Positions 13,004 through 27,000 of a stretch of DNA of 64,000 nt are shown in pieces (positions within the stretch are counted from its first letter, which is position 1; every line of letters starts with the position of its first letter). The position numbers and the translations under genes were made by a program. The notes beneath the pieces are model-generated. The model saw only the letters and a program-made list of their open reading frames with translations, was not told the origin of the DNA and did not search any database. Origin of the DNA: Anopheles merus. Taxonomy: Eukaryota; Arthropoda; Insecta; Diptera; Culicidae. Location of the stretch: positions 39,458,539 to 39,522,538 of the forward strand of contig NC_054085.1 in assembly GCF_017562075.2 (NCBI RefSeq). Direction: 5' to 3'.

Positions 13004-16000
13004 TACACAGAGAGACAGGTCGGCAACGTTAATGTAGAATGAGATCAAGCCGCTCGCAGCATCATCGGCCATAGCAAGGAGAAAATAAGTCACCCTGGAA
13101 TCTGGAACCGCAAGATAGGGGGGAGAGGGTGGGGTGTTCTGGGTGAAAGGAAGCAAAAGCAGCGATGCAGGAGCTACGAGGACAAGGATTTAATTCCACT
13201 GATTGCCGGCAGAGTTTAGCGCCGTGTGATGCAGCGGGAAAGAATTTTGCAGAAAAAAAAGAACGGGGGATACTCCCACCGCCGCCGAGTGGCCTGACAG
13301 GGAATATTAAATCCGTTAATGATGAGAGGCCTCCTTTCAGTTCAGTTCCTCAGCATTCAACTGCAATAAATGAAGTGGATTATACGGAAACCTTTTTGAA
13401 CACGGACACGGGTAGGGATGGCAAAAGAGAATAAGTTATTATCACTATTTAGCGCAAGAAGCGTTCTACATTGCAGTATCCACTTTAAGGAAGGGTCATT
13501 CTTTTCATCAGTGCTTAAACCAATGACATGTTCCGGGTTTGCTGAAGAGATTTAAGTAGCTGAAGGGATTTGATCAAAAGGAGAAACGAACAAAAAGCAC
13601 TAGGTTCTCATACATTTTTAAGCACACTTTTCTGGCAAACGCTGCATTTAGCTAAATTACAAAACTATTATCCATCTGGCTCATATTACCATTTCACCTT
13701 TGCATGCTTTCCTAATCACATTCTTGTCCAAAACACAATTTGTGTTACAACTTTTCCCTTCATAAATCCAACCGCATCATACTATCCCCCTTCGAGTGGT
13801 GTATGCGTGGCACCCGGGCGGGTTGCCGAGTTCATTTAGTTAGTAATAATTAATCAACCACTTTGATTCAATTAAACTACCCTGCGTCCGCCGCAGCAAC
13901 CTGAAAAACTCCCAAACAAAAACGACCAATAAAGTTCGTTCGAGTGTTTTGCAACAAACGTTGCAAACGGTCCGGTAGCCGCTGGCATGCTGCAACATGA
14001 TAGCCAGGGGGAAAGCTAGTTCCTTTCCTAGCTGGCCTAGTCCTTGCAGCAATCATTGCAGGAACCCACTGCGCACACAGTCGAACGGTTCGTCAAATGA
14101 TTGTGAATTGTGCAAATTTAATTCGCAACTATTCCGCACGGTCAAGCGGAGTTCGCTGGGAGGACAGTGTAGGTATTGGCAGCAAGGTGGGGGTTTCCTT
14201 TCCTCCAGTGTTCTCGATACTCGTTTGGCTTGGAAACAGTCGATACGTGTACGCAAAAGCGACACACTTTAACAGCAGCAGCAGCAGCAGCAGTGGCAGT
14301 GTTTCATGTTTTCCAGGTCGATATCTTCATTCGGGCGGAAACAAAAACTAATAATATCGCAAAACAAACCCTTGCTTGTGATATAGGTGCAGTGAGAGAG
14401 AGAGAAGGTTGAGAGGGAGAGAGAGCGAGAAGGGCGATGTCGGTTCGAAGACAACCAGAGGCAAAGTCCCGGTCCGGTGCAAAAACGCCATCCGCTGAGT
14501 TTCAATTGTTTGTTGACGTGTATTTATCCTCGTGTCCACTGTGTCGCAGGGAGGTGAACAGAAGCTGGCAAAGAATGCTCTGTTCGCGGGCTTGCACCTT
14601 TTGCCACCCTTTAATGCAACCTGGCCCATTGATCGGCCCTGTGTGTTCGATGCCAAACGACAAACAACGCCCGACTGTTTGGGCGCTTTGGCGAAAACGA
14701 ATATATTGCTGGTCAACCTCGGTCAGATGCCATTTCCGCTTGGACAACATTCGATGGTGGGCCATTTTTGAGCCCACGGATGTGCACCGAAATTTTGCTG
14801 CCGGTTTCGAGTCACGCACTTTTTCACTATCCGATGGCTAATATATTTTCTTCCGGCGATTTATTAGCTTTCCGCGGGATCACCGTGTGTCAGTTGTGCG
14901 GCATTGCCCACGGGTGGCAAAGGACCGCTTTCATCTCCCCCACAGTACAGAGTTTCAATCGTGCATTGCTGTCAAAAGTAAATAATTTATGGAATCAATT
15001 TACACAACACGATTAGATGCACCGGTGCTCTATCAGCCCTTTTCAACTGGGAATGGGATTTAAAGAAGGCTTTAAATGACCAGCTCCATTAAAATCTATT
15101 TACAAATTAAACCCCTTCGTTGAACAAGCTTCAATTAAAAGCTTTCAGTCGAAGGAACGCTTTCATTTTGTTGAGCAACGCTATTTTTATGTACAGAAAG
15201 TAAAACAAAACAAGAACGAAACGAAGCTCAAATATCGGCAGCCCTATAAAAATATCGCGAATGGTGAAACTGCCGCGGAAGCTGCACGTGAAATAGGAAA
15301 TGTTCAAATGCACACACTCCGACCATACAGGCAACACGGAACAGCATCGGAACAGCATTCCGTGCCAGCGGCGTTGCTATGTGCATTTTGTCCTATCCTG
15401 CCGTAGCCGTTGCTCCCACCACCCAAACTCCCGCTGGTTTCACGTGACCACTGCAGACAACCACCCGTTCGATTTCGTTGCACTAACTAAACTAAAGGAA
15501 TGAACGAATAAACCTATTGATTTTAACGAGTGATTTGAGCAACTGCCAAAATAAACACGAGCTCACTTTGCTACTCCGTTGGCGTAACCAGGCCCGCCGG
15601 TCACTAAAACCGGATGATGGATCGAAATGCCATTCGCGGGCAAAAGGATGCATGAGGACCGGTTCGACAGGAGTTTGCAGGGCCAAGTCAAACATCGTCG
15701 ACAGCTAAATCAGTAAAGCGTGAACGAAGCTTTTCATCGGCGTTCGCTTTCGCTAGCAGAACGTCCGTTTCCAAACGCCCCGCTCAATCATCAGGCAGCG
15801 CGGGGAGCAAAAGTTAACCGGGTCGGGACAGGCTTGGGACGAAAAAATGCAATAAAAATATTTTAGTTCTCATTTTGTTGGCATTTCACTCTGACCACGG
15901 GGCAGAAAATTCGGTAATTGAAAAGTCAGCTGTCGGTAGCTACATGTCTAGAGACAATCGTCCAGGCCCGGGAGCTGGAGCTCCCATTTTATTTACTACC

Positions 16001-18907
16001 AGTCTGACCCCTTTTTACTCGATTGATTAATGATGTACAGGCTCGCCCGATGAAAGGGGCCGATTATTTGGCAAAGAACAATACGTTCGCCTTGTGCTGT
16101 TAAACACATGTCATGATAAAGCTAGCAAATTAGTCTTAAAAACCGATTAGTTCCCTTTGCTGGTCTGTCAGAAGAAACCCTTTCCCTAATGCAGATGAGC
16201 ATTTGTTCCACTTTACCTAACCGAGTTACGCGAGTGATCCATCTGACGGGGCACAACACAAGCGCAGGACCTACTGACCGCCACAGTAGAAGCGAAAAAT
16301 CCATAAATTTTCTCGCTCGCCGCCGTTTCCCTGTCCGCTGCTACTATTAAGCGCAAACTGTCACCGAGTGCTCCGAAAGCCGTGTTTTGTCGTGTTGATG
16401 AAACGATGCTGTGCTGCAGGATGTGCTGGCCATTTTACGACATGACGTTTTATTAGTCAACCCCCTTCGGCGCATGCAGTCGCGGGAGCATTAACGCGTC
16501 GCTAGTCCTCGAGAGCCCACTAACCGGCAAATCGTGCCCAGGCAAGCAACATCCACTTCGCGCGCTGGGAGTCCCTGGGGGGGAAAGCGTGCCCTGACAT
16601 GCCACTCCCACCCTGTGGCGCTGTGCAAGCCTTACAATTTAATCTTCACTCTTCTTTCGCATTGCTGACCATTAAGGGATATGAATGCAAGAAAGAGAGC
16701 AAGAAAAACAACGGACAGGCTGCCACTGCTCCTGTCAGAGGAATGTGCGACAGAATCCGTTGGCAAATCGGGCCCCGTAGAGCCAAAACGAATGCTGTAG
16801 AAAGAAAAGACGCACAGACCGCTGTCGCTAGGACGACCGGCTGAAGCAGCATCAACAAAAAATAAACCCACCGGAGTGTTACCGCACCACACTTTCATAA
16901 AATATGCTGTCCCGCGGGGCGCCGAAAAAAGGCGCCGGCGTGAAAAAAATGAAACGAACTGAAACTCATTGGTCAACCCTTTTCGCGGTGGCTTCCTGCG
17001 AGCTGCGATGAAGTATTCTAACAAATTAAATTACATTTCACTGCACCCAGTCCGTCCGTCGGTGTCCGGAGGCACCGGTCTGTTGCCACGTCACGTACCT
17101 GTTATCTGATCTGACGGCCGAAACGAAGGAGTCCGCTGTCCTTGCATCCGGCGACGCTGGAACACCCATTTGCCGCAAGAAAAAGCGAAGCAAAAGGTGT
17201 TATCCTGCCTTATCAGCTTTCAAAAAATGGCACAAATTCATTCACTGCGTCCCATTCCACTCCTCACGTATCGTCGCAGCTGATGCGCATGATAAAATGG
17301 TAAGAGAGGGAGGAAGAGACGCACCATTATCCCGAAACAACAAGAACAACAACTCAACAGTCACTCACCGATGGGCTGCTAGTGGCGCTGAATTATTTAT
17401 AAAATTGATTGATTTATTAACTATAAAAATTCATTTGAATGTCAGTTTTATTATTTTTATGACCCATCTACGCCCCCACTCCGTGCAGGCTGGTAGAACT
17501 GGGCAAATCACAACCCGAGTCGAGTGCGAATGCTGTGTGCAACCATGACGGATGTTGTTTTTTTGTTACGGCAGCAGGCATTGCAAATTCGCGCTTTCAA
17601 CAACATTCAAATCCACGCCCGTCTCTCGAAGCAACGCTCCCTCCCAAACACACTCGTTCCAGTCTCGTAGTTGGGTCGATTCGTAGCGCAAAGAGGTTTC
17701 GGTATGATTTTTATTTTCGCGCTTTATGTTTTGCCCGTTCGTCGCCTGCCCCTTGCCAATAGATGGAATAGCTCGAGATTGGAGTGGTTTAGTGCGCCCT
17801 GGGTGATACCGGTTCCGATCCAGAAGGGGGGATAGAAAGGGTTATGCTGGGTCGTTCCGTTTAATAGGTCCATTTTGTGGCACAGTAAACGGTAGCTTAC
17901 CCATAAGCATACGCGTACGAGTGCGCACCAACAGACACAGACACGCAGTAACTAGACCAGACAGCATTACTGTGATTTAGTAGGATTCGCTCCGAGTGTC
18001 TAAATTGCGCGTCAAACCCTTACACATCCGCGGTGGCAAGCAGGCAGGAGAGCAAGCAGCAAGGGAGAATCTTCACCGTAACAGGCTCGATTTACATATA
18101 ATCCAATTGTGGCGAATAGCTCGCGCACGCCGGAGATGGGCCGAGGGGGTTGAAAATATGATTTATTAACATGCTGCATAATGTTTACGATTTAAATGAT
18201 GCTGAACATCATTTTTACGATAGACCGGCCGTACCGGGCGGTCGAACGCGGGCTCGCCGACTACGGATCACGAACGAGAAGCGAATCAAAACAAAATCCA
18301 CCATTCAAATAGGCTTGCGAAGGCAGGAAAGCCTCAGAATTGGTTCTTATGGGCTTGGGTCTTGGTCTGGTCGTGAGGAGTGTGGTGATACCTTCTTCGG
18401 TGGATTGATTTCTCGTTCCGAAACAGACCTACACACATCCCAATCATGGACGTTTCGTTTCTGCTTCATTACACGGGCCGGCTCCCCACCGTCAGCCGTC
18501 CGCATGCTGATCGGTTTGGCATGACTTCAGCATTTTTCGAACGGGGCCGGTAATGTGGTATGGAGGTTGTCTGTCCATAGAATATCTTTGAATCGTTCAA
18601 TGGATTTACTTACCGCAAATACGCCGCACATCGGATCGCCCTTGGACCGGGCGCGGTTCCCTGAATCCTAGTCAAAGTGCGATTCAGCAACGGTATCGGG
18701 GTAAAATGATTCCGAAGTGATCCAATTCGGCATAATTCCCACAACCGGCAGCAAAATCAATCCACTGCACGAGGACTGATTAGCGGCTATATTGACCATG
18801 ATTGATATCTCGCAGGTCTAAGAGTGAATAGAAGAGAGTGAATAAAACACTATTGAAATCGGCAGTTTCATCAGCCGTCATGGTGGATCAAACAATCCAT
18901 CAAATGT

Positions 18908-18915
18908 TATCGATA
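18908..18915. promoter_or_regulatory. DRE motif TATCGATA
   Basis: Perfect palindrome in an AT-rich setting with no nearby gene start. Function unproven. Confidence 0.2.
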
Positions 18916-20052
18916 ATAGAGTCTGGAATGTGGCACATCGGATTATTCGCTTTGTTTATTATGTAAATGTACGGACATAGTTTGCAAGTGAATCGTATCA
19001 ATTGGATTACGTCGTTCTCAATGCTTACCATGAGTGTTGTAAAGTTAATTCCTTCATGACTGGGAAAACTAGTACCATCTGACTGACGTTATGGTAATGA
19101 AAACCCGTCACCATTCATGCCAACCATATGTGTAAAGTGTAATCCCGCAGCTTTGCCTCGACCGAAAAACTAGGGCCCAAAATGTGTGTTTTTGAGTTAA
19201 AGTTACTCCCCTGGGATAGGCTCGGGGTTTTTTTTCGCATCCAACGGCGTGAAAGAATCATGAAGCAATTGTCGATCGATTTCGGTTGAGTGTCACTTCC
19301 CTTTACCCAGCGGGTGGTACAACACGAGCTCACTCTACATGCCTGCAGAGGCCGACGATGCCGAGACTTGGAGTTTTTGCCCGGAAGCAAACCGGCAGCA
19401 ACGACGACCTGGCAGCTTGCAGCGTAACACGAGTCGAGGCGCACAACCCATCATTGGACAGCGGCAGCAGCAGGGAAGGGAATAGAAGGAACTGTGGCAA
19501 ATGGTGGTAAATTACATGAGAAGTCAATCTCCCGAATGCCCGGCAGGAGTGCGACAACTACAGCTACCAGCGCACAAGCGTAACGCAACCGTACCGTCTT
19601 CGATTCACACTTCATTAATTTTGCGCCTTTCGGGGACAGCCAACACAGCGAGCGATGCCGACGAGCGGACGTTCCGTTGACGGTTTGGCGCTGAATTTCG
19701 TCGCAAAAATTCAAACCATTATGCGTTTGTTAACCTCCGCCAGTGCAGACTGGGTGAAGTGTGGCGCTGGTAGGGTGGTTATATTATCCTGTGCTGGCCA
19801 AAGTCGTCCCCCGGGGGTGTAATACAAAACGCACCAGCATCGATGCATCTACCGAACGATCTAGGAGATCCTTTTTTTATGAGTCCAATCGTCTGCAACA
19901 ACTTTAACGAGTTCTCACTGTGACTCCAGTCCTTCGCGCAATCCTTAGATTTTCAGCGAGTCAGACTTAAACACAGACGCATCTGTGCAGACCAAAAAAC
20001 GCATCGTAGCAACTAAATTTTCCTTCCAAAAACCCAACCATTTTTTACAACC

Positions 20053-20562
20053 TCATTCGGTCGTGTTTCTTCTAAGTTGTTCGATTATAGCGTCCTCAAG
20101 AAGGAGAGGGATAGAATATAAACTATAAAGAGACTCGACGGGACGCCTTAAAGGGAGTTCATCGGACGTCCACAGTCCACAGCCGCACGCTTCCTCCACA
20201 CTCCCGCGCGGATATGTCGCTTGACACGTCGTTTCCAAATGAGCCACTCTGCGGCGTTCCCTTCCGTTCCCTTTCTTAGAAAGTGTCCCACATTTTTCAC
20301 AGCTCGCCTGCCCATCGACACAACGGCAGCATGCTTTTACACAGCAGGACGACCCATGCATGCGTAGTCCTTTTTCTCGACCCAAACGAAACCTCTGCAG
20401 CAGTACTGCAAAGGGATGAATATCGTTTTTCGACACACTGCCACACTGATCGACGACTGACTGATACCGCTGTTCTTCATCCCACGAGAAAAGAGAAACA
20501 GCGTTGAAAACGTAAACGAACAAAAAATCATCCAGCTCGTTTTCGACCTCCTCGGGCCACAT
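20053..20562 (-). CDS. Candidate Cys-rich ORF, 169 residues, unrecognised
   Basis: Starts at a true ATG (20562) and ends TGA. The first third has coding-like bias, with many codons starting with G, and an acidic beginning (MWPEEVENELDDFLFVYVF). Residues about 71-90 hold a dense cysteine cluster, CCVKACCRCVDGQASCEKCG, which could bind metal or form disulfides. An overlapping open frame of similar length (20813-20337) also exists on this strand, which weakens the case. No splice partners were identified. Confidence 0.25.
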   Translation of the reverse strand: MWPEEVENELDDFLFVYVFNAVSLFSWDEEQRYQSVVDQCGSVSKNDIHPFAVLLQRFRLGREKGLRMHGSSCCVKACCRCVDGQASCEKCGTLSKKGNGRERRRVAHLETTCQATYPRGSVEEACGCGLWTSDELPLRRPVESLYSLYSIPLLLEDAIIEQLRRNTTE

Positions 20563-20988
20563 GGCCCAGCAGCGAGCGGCCGGAAACTGACAGTGAAACG
20601 GATTCCTCCGATCAGGTAGAAGAAGCTGAATAGCTTTGGCAGTGTTTTTTGAGCAACTGCTCCGCCCGTCGCCCGATCTTCCAAGGTGGCCAAGTGTCTA
20701 GCAGCGGCTGAAGACGAAGAGCAAGACCGACACGGCGATAATTCGGAACGAATTGATTTCTCGAACGGCGAACGAATCCGCCATGGATCCGCGATGAATA
20801 GACCCATCAGCATGGACTTGGGTGGCAGATGAGTCCAGGATCCTTTTAAGGATACTCTGTTCCGCTCGGAGTGAATTAAGTGTGAAAGAAAGACACAAGC
20901 CGTACAGAAAAGAAATGACTTCTATTGAGCTGTATCCGCGATTATTCACGCGATCCTGACTTTAATGAATTTGACATTTTTTTTTTTT

Positions 20989-21008
20989 GCTTGCTTGCTT
21001 GCTTGCTT
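20989..21008. repeat. (GCTT)5 tetranucleotide repeat
   Basis: Five exact GCTT units following a T run. Confidence 0.95.
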
Positions 21009-24000
21009 GTCTTTTTTCCAGTCTCTCTGTGAGGTCGTGTAAAAGTTCCAAAATGTATGTTGAACATCTGCTCGTTTAGCTTTTTACAGAGTGCTATACT
21101 TTGTAGAATCTCGTCTAAAAACTGCATCAAATGCATTCAGTGAAGTGAGTTTTAATCAGTGTGGCTTTTTTTTTGTTTCCAGAACATTATTGTCGCAAAC
21201 TTATAACTCGTCAAACTGACACTCGCTCATAAAAAAAGAAGATTTTGATGCTCTCTTTTATCTGTCTTGCTCAAAACAAAAACATCTCCCCATCACACTC
21301 TTCATCTGCATTGTTTATTTCCACGCGTTTTACTGCTCCAGTAGCTCTGTACTAAACACTCTCACCATCAGTTTGCATGAGCGCACTTGCACCACTTGGA
21401 CTCGTTAGTGTACGAAACTGAAAGACATTTAAAAAGTTACATTCCTTGCGATACCACTGGAGTGCCTTTTCATTATGGCACAGTTTCCTCCGCCGGCTTA
21501 TAGAAGTGCAACTTCACAGTGCATAATAGTTCGCTAACTCTCTACGCCGCCTTTCTGTGTTGGGGCAATAATGAAAAAGAATTGCTTATGTTAGATCGCA
21601 GCTTGCGATATGAAAAATAGGGAGTACCGAGCTGCAAGCACCATTTGTTCACAAGCATTCCCTTCCAGTCGAAGTGAACAAAGAAACCCGACCGGACCGT
21701 ACTCCGCTGAAAAGCGAGTGCAAAGGGAATCATTTTGATTTTCACCACGCCTCGCACAGCATGCCTTTTTTATTTATTTTATTTCCAGCAGCAAGAAACA
21801 GTAAATCTGGCTGAATTAAATCTCAACTAGCTTCATCACTCGCCCGCTCTAGCCCCCGCGAAACGAAATCGGCACAGCATCGCGATGGGATAATGCACGT
21901 GATGGTAAATATTCTACGAGAGTGATGATTCTATCATCACATCAATTTATTCAAGCAGCAGCATGAGTAGAAAATGGAATAGAACATATTCTGGCCATCC
22001 GGGCTGTTGTTTTTATGCATTTATAAACGATGCTTTTCGCATGAAAAACTTGCTTCTAACTGGGAATCGCTTAAATTTATTCTCTCCCTAGCTCCAAATT
22101 GTTGATTTAATTAAAAGGATGTATTTCGGCAGATATTTTGAAAAAAAAAAACCTACAATCAACATCACTCTGCAGTGAAACGAAGTCGACATCAGCATTT
22201 TCCCATGCAATAAATTATGTTGATACACATTTTGACATCGTCCAGATATTGCATTTTTGAGCATCGCTTTTCAATCTATCCAAACGATCCATTATAGAAT
22301 GAACCATCAAGCAGAAAACTATGGCAACGTTATTCTTAAATCAGTTTCCCATCATGACCCACCACTCTCCCCCGCCCCCCTGCGCTCTCTAACAATCCTG
22401 GGCTATGGTATTTCGATTTTATCCCTGCTAAAAATAGTCCTCAAGGCAAGTCTCGAGTGCCCTGGGCCGATTCGAACAGTCGGTATTTTGTCCCTGTGGA
22501 CTACATTTTTTATGATGAAATGTAGAATTACAAATACACCCCCAACGCAATCCCTGACTGGGCAGGGATCGATGACCTAAACTCCCGGAGAACACCAGAC
22601 TGTTCTTCCCTTTCATAACGTGTTTGGGGCACACAAAAAATCAAGAGGCGTAAAGGCTTCGATACTCAAGCACACCGGTCACATCGGACCTTTCGGCGAG
22701 TGTAAATTTCCTTTCCGCATCGCATGATGGAAAACGGACGTGGAAAACGGTTTCTTCTCCCTTTTTTCATCTCCCTATTTCGATTTTCTCCTGCACTCAC
22801 CCACCGGACACGAAAGATGTGTGACCTTATGTCTCTGGGTGTTAATCAAAGTGAAAAGTGCGAACGAGTATCTGCTTTGGACAGGTTTTGGGTAGCATAG
22901 CGAGCCCAAGGCACCCCGGGTAACATATCCGAAAGGACACTTTATGCGGCTTGGACGACGATGGAGCTTGTAAGTCGACCGGTGGTGATAGCATGAACGG
23001 TGGAGCAGGCTGAGCACGATAAACTTTTCGATTCTTCTATTGTTTTTGTCGTTTTGCCATGTTCGTTTGTGGTCCTCCAACACCAGAATGTGACATTCAT
23101 GCCGGAATGCTGTCACGGTTGTTAAGCACGGGCAGTTTAGAGGGGCAAGGGTGGGCAGGAAAATCGATCATGCAGTGTAGGAATTCCATCGACCATAACT
23201 TATACCGAGTGATACGGCATTGAAACGAACGCTCGTACAATCGTTTGCAATTATTTCTTTTTCCTTTTTTTAAACCGTCACACATCCACTAGACACAGGA
23301 TTCAATCAGAAATAAAAGCGGTTGTGGTTGCAAACGAAAATGTTTGGAAGCAGCTATCATATCACATTCGACATTCACGTACTGGTTGGTGAGCTAGAAT
23401 GAATTTTCTCTTCAGGCATAATTAACGTGGAATCTGGTGGGAGCGTATCCGCCCTGTCTACAATGGTCATTTGAGGCCTTTTGTGTAAAGTTGATCATTC
23501 GAAAGTGGTTACATTCAGCCGGCAGTTATGCTAGGGGAAAAGGCCACCTCAAGCAGGCCTCGCTCTTCCCTGTGGACTTAAAAGCGAAACGATACCGTTC
23601 ATGAGTGTCGGGGCGATGTGTCGTACAGCAACCGTAACACATTTTCTCACGGGTACTGTCACCGGGTACGGCTGCCACTTGCAAGTACGATACGAACATT
23701 GTGCTCACTGGACGGAAAATTTGCTCAAGTGTCGAGCTGGAGGAGCAAAGCGGGCGACAAAGGATCCGCACGCCGGTGCTACCGATAACGATATGAGAGC
23801 CACTGTCGACGACGGCGAAGACAACCGAGCGCCGAGCGAAATACCCAATGGCATTACACAAAAAAATGACCCCCAATCCTTGTTTCAATGGTGAGGAAAA
23901 CGATGAAAATGAACACCATTTATCATCGGCAGTGCATAAATTTTCATCCCCTTCCCCCACCGCCCGACCGAGGGGGCCGAAAGGGAAAAAGGGTCACGAG

Positions 24001-27000
24001 ACATCAAATGGATTGACGGCGCTCTTGCTGGGCGAGTGTTGGAGGTGGCATTCCCACCCATCCCGAGCACCGGCTGAGCAATGAACTTTATTGTCACTTC
24101 AAGAGCATAAAAATTGGAATACTTTCTGGGCCGGAGACCGAGTTTGCGCCAGTGTACAGTGAAATGCATCAACTTGGCGCGCTGATGATGCCACGAGAGA
24201 AAGGGCAAAAAAAACGGAAATAAATGGGTCAAATGATTTCGCACCATCGCAGAGCGGAGCATTGACAATGGTAGAACATAAAACCGTCCGCTTCATATTA
24301 AGTCCCGTTTGGGGCACACATTAAATTTGTTCATTCCAAAACTAGACTCACGGCAGAGCATTTGTTCAGGGCTCCTGTTTGCTGTTGTCATAACTATAAC
24401 ATTAATCATTACTTTTACTGAAGCAGTTTGCGAGAAACAGAGAATGGGTTACAGAAGCACATAAAATAATGCCCATTCAATAGCGGGGATCGGAGAATTG
24501 CGCCCACAATCAAACTACAACGCAACGGTTGCCCCGAAAGCTACCGAAAAAGAAGCTTCGTTCGTTCGCTCATAGCAACGAAATTATCTCATCATGATCC
24601 TAGGCTCGAAGCACAACTTCTTCCGTCATACCCTTTCCATAAATAAACAACAAAATTACCGATAATGATAGGCACCCAGACGGTTTGAAAACTCCATCAA
24701 ACGTACTTTACTGCAGAAGCATTAAAAAAAGAAACGACGCTTCCACGTTCTGCTAACAAGAGCCCACCGGCCGAAGGAGGATGTTGATGAAATATTGAAT
24801 AAAAAGAAGATTAATTTGAAGCTCCCAAAAACACTCCACGTTAATTGATGGCATGATGGCTGCTGGCCCCACATCCCGGTGTTGTACCGCTCGCTAGAAT
24901 GGCCTTGACTGCAAGAAACCATCCATATTATTGCAATTATGTTTCTATGCTAAACGCACACACACAGCATGACTGTGCAGCCGTACCGCCGTGCGCCGTT
25001 GCCGAGCGATTGTTTCCTTTCTTTTAATTTACAACGAATCTGATTGAGTGTTTTCTTAGAATGGGGTATTTGTGATCTATAAAAAAACCTCAATTACCAC
25101 ACTGATCAGTATGCTGGTTATATTGCTCTTTTTGTAAAGCTTTCTCGAAACTCCTCCAAGGATGTTCGAAGGAGCGCAAACAGAACGAAGGGAACGAAGG
25201 ATCGATATCGAAAGTGAAAGGACCCTGCGAATCAAACCCTTGTTTCCATAGTCGAACATAAAAACGGCTACAAACTCGCGCCAACCGTGCTAAAACTTAG
25301 TTCTCTCGCAGATAAGATAGCTTTCTTTACTCACAAATTCTTCCACTTCCGCCATCTTGAACGCTACCGCGTCTCGTATCCATCGAACAGATTTATTCAC
25401 ATCGACCCCACGTTTATTAGCGTCATTTTTCAGCCCAAGGCGGAAAGATTAAAGTAACTCACGATGATCCCTCTGTTAATGTTTAACTCAAGCTGCCAAA
25501 AAGGGCCACTTCGCCTGCCCATCCCGGTGAGTTTGCTTACTTACTCACTCTCTCACTCTTTCTCTCTTTGTGTTTTTGTGAGTCTGTGTAGTCCTCTGGA
25601 GTATTGTGAGGAAACAATCAGCTATGCCGCAGCACACTCCGCCTGCTTCGATGGTAGAAAAGATTGGAAAAGCTTGCACCGAAACTCATAACTCAAGAGT
25701 CTCGCTCGGAGCTCATCCAAAGCGGATTCGCGGAGCAGCCCAGCCCGGCGCAGCTACCGGGGCGGGCTTTCGGGGTTTTACTGCCCGCCCAACCTCACAA
25801 GACCCCTGTGCAAATGCTTGGTATGCACGGGTACACACTGGCACAGCTCGAAAGCTTTAAAAATCCTCACCCGATAGTAAGGTCTGCGAAATTTGGCGGC
25901 CTTCAGTAAACTTTGCCAGCCCTTCCTGTCGCTTCCCGCACGGCCCAGGCCTGCGTGTGTCCCTCCCTCCATCACCTCATAGAGAGAAACAGCGAGTGGG
26001 ATCGTAGGTGAAAGCACTGAAGGAGCTGAAGTATTCTAACTTTCGCCCCGCCGAAAGCCAGTCGAAAAATGAACCGAATAAATAATTTATATCCCAAGAT
26101 GCTCCCGGTGAAATTCAATTATTTCTTCATCTTTTGGCTCGGCTTCCTTTTTCCTCGACTTTTGGTGAAAAGATTTCTGCTTTCTTTCACCATCCAACCA
26201 AAAACCACCGGGACCGTTCTTTGTTGTTACATTGCTTCCTCGCTGCTCTCGGACGCCGCATTCAGCACGCCGCTTTACATTTCGCTTTGCAACTTTTTAC
26301 GCATTCGTTATCCTGACGCTTTGTTGTTGTATTCTTCTTTTTTATTTTCGGTGGAAGCGCTTTTGAATATACAAATTAGACGAACCTTCGGTTGTTCCGG
26401 CACTCGGAACCGCATTCCTGCCGCGGCTTCTATTCGAGTCCTCTCGTGGCCATTCAATTTGCTGTCGATTGTTTGATTTCACTCCAATCGACCGACTTCT
26501 AAACCCAGGGAGGAGTGAAACATAACCGCCTAAATGCCATCTCCTTGCGGATGACGTTTACTGCGCGTGCCGGGTTTCTTACACGTGCACTTCAGCTTCG
26601 ACCGTGTTGCGAGTTACGACTGCTACAGCGCCACCCGCTTTGACCATCCTGGCCACAAACCACAAACGATCTCTCCATCATCGTTATCGGTACGGTACTT
26701 CCAAGTACGGGAGACCACGAACGTGACAAGTTCTGCGGAAAATCGGTTATCTTGTTCGATATTTTCCCGCTCGCCCACCCGTCCAGCATCCGCGGCGAAA
26801 CGCAACCCATCGGAACCATGGTGGTCAATCGGCCACAGCACGATCGAACGAAAATTAAACAATCATCATGACGGCCGCATCGCGTTCGGCTGATTATGGT
26901 TGAGTTTTGCCAGTGAAATTGGAGCTTTTCAGTCACGTTCACTCGCTCACTTGGGCGGTGTGGAAGGGAATACCCGACAGGAAGGCTTGTCAGCCGTGTC

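Larger units (their letters stand above)
1..20052. other. No defensible gene; simple repeats and scattered motifs
   Basis: Both strands carry many overlapping short ORFs without splice or family support. Visible content: a CA tract (1167-1206), a TGCTCAC cluster (5820-5882), CT/CA runs (8021-8054), an ACC run (8499-8535), a GT tract (9322-9347), perfect DRE motifs TATCGATA (10373-10380 and 18908-18915), a purine tract (11960-12034), and CA (12980-13003) and AGC (14273-14293) runs. It could be intergenic or intronic. Confidence 0.6.

Noticed and set aside
16913..16941. GGCGCC...GGCGCC hairpin
   Set aside because: The stem is short and built from self-complementary restriction-type palindromes. 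No sign of a miRNA precursor or terminator role.
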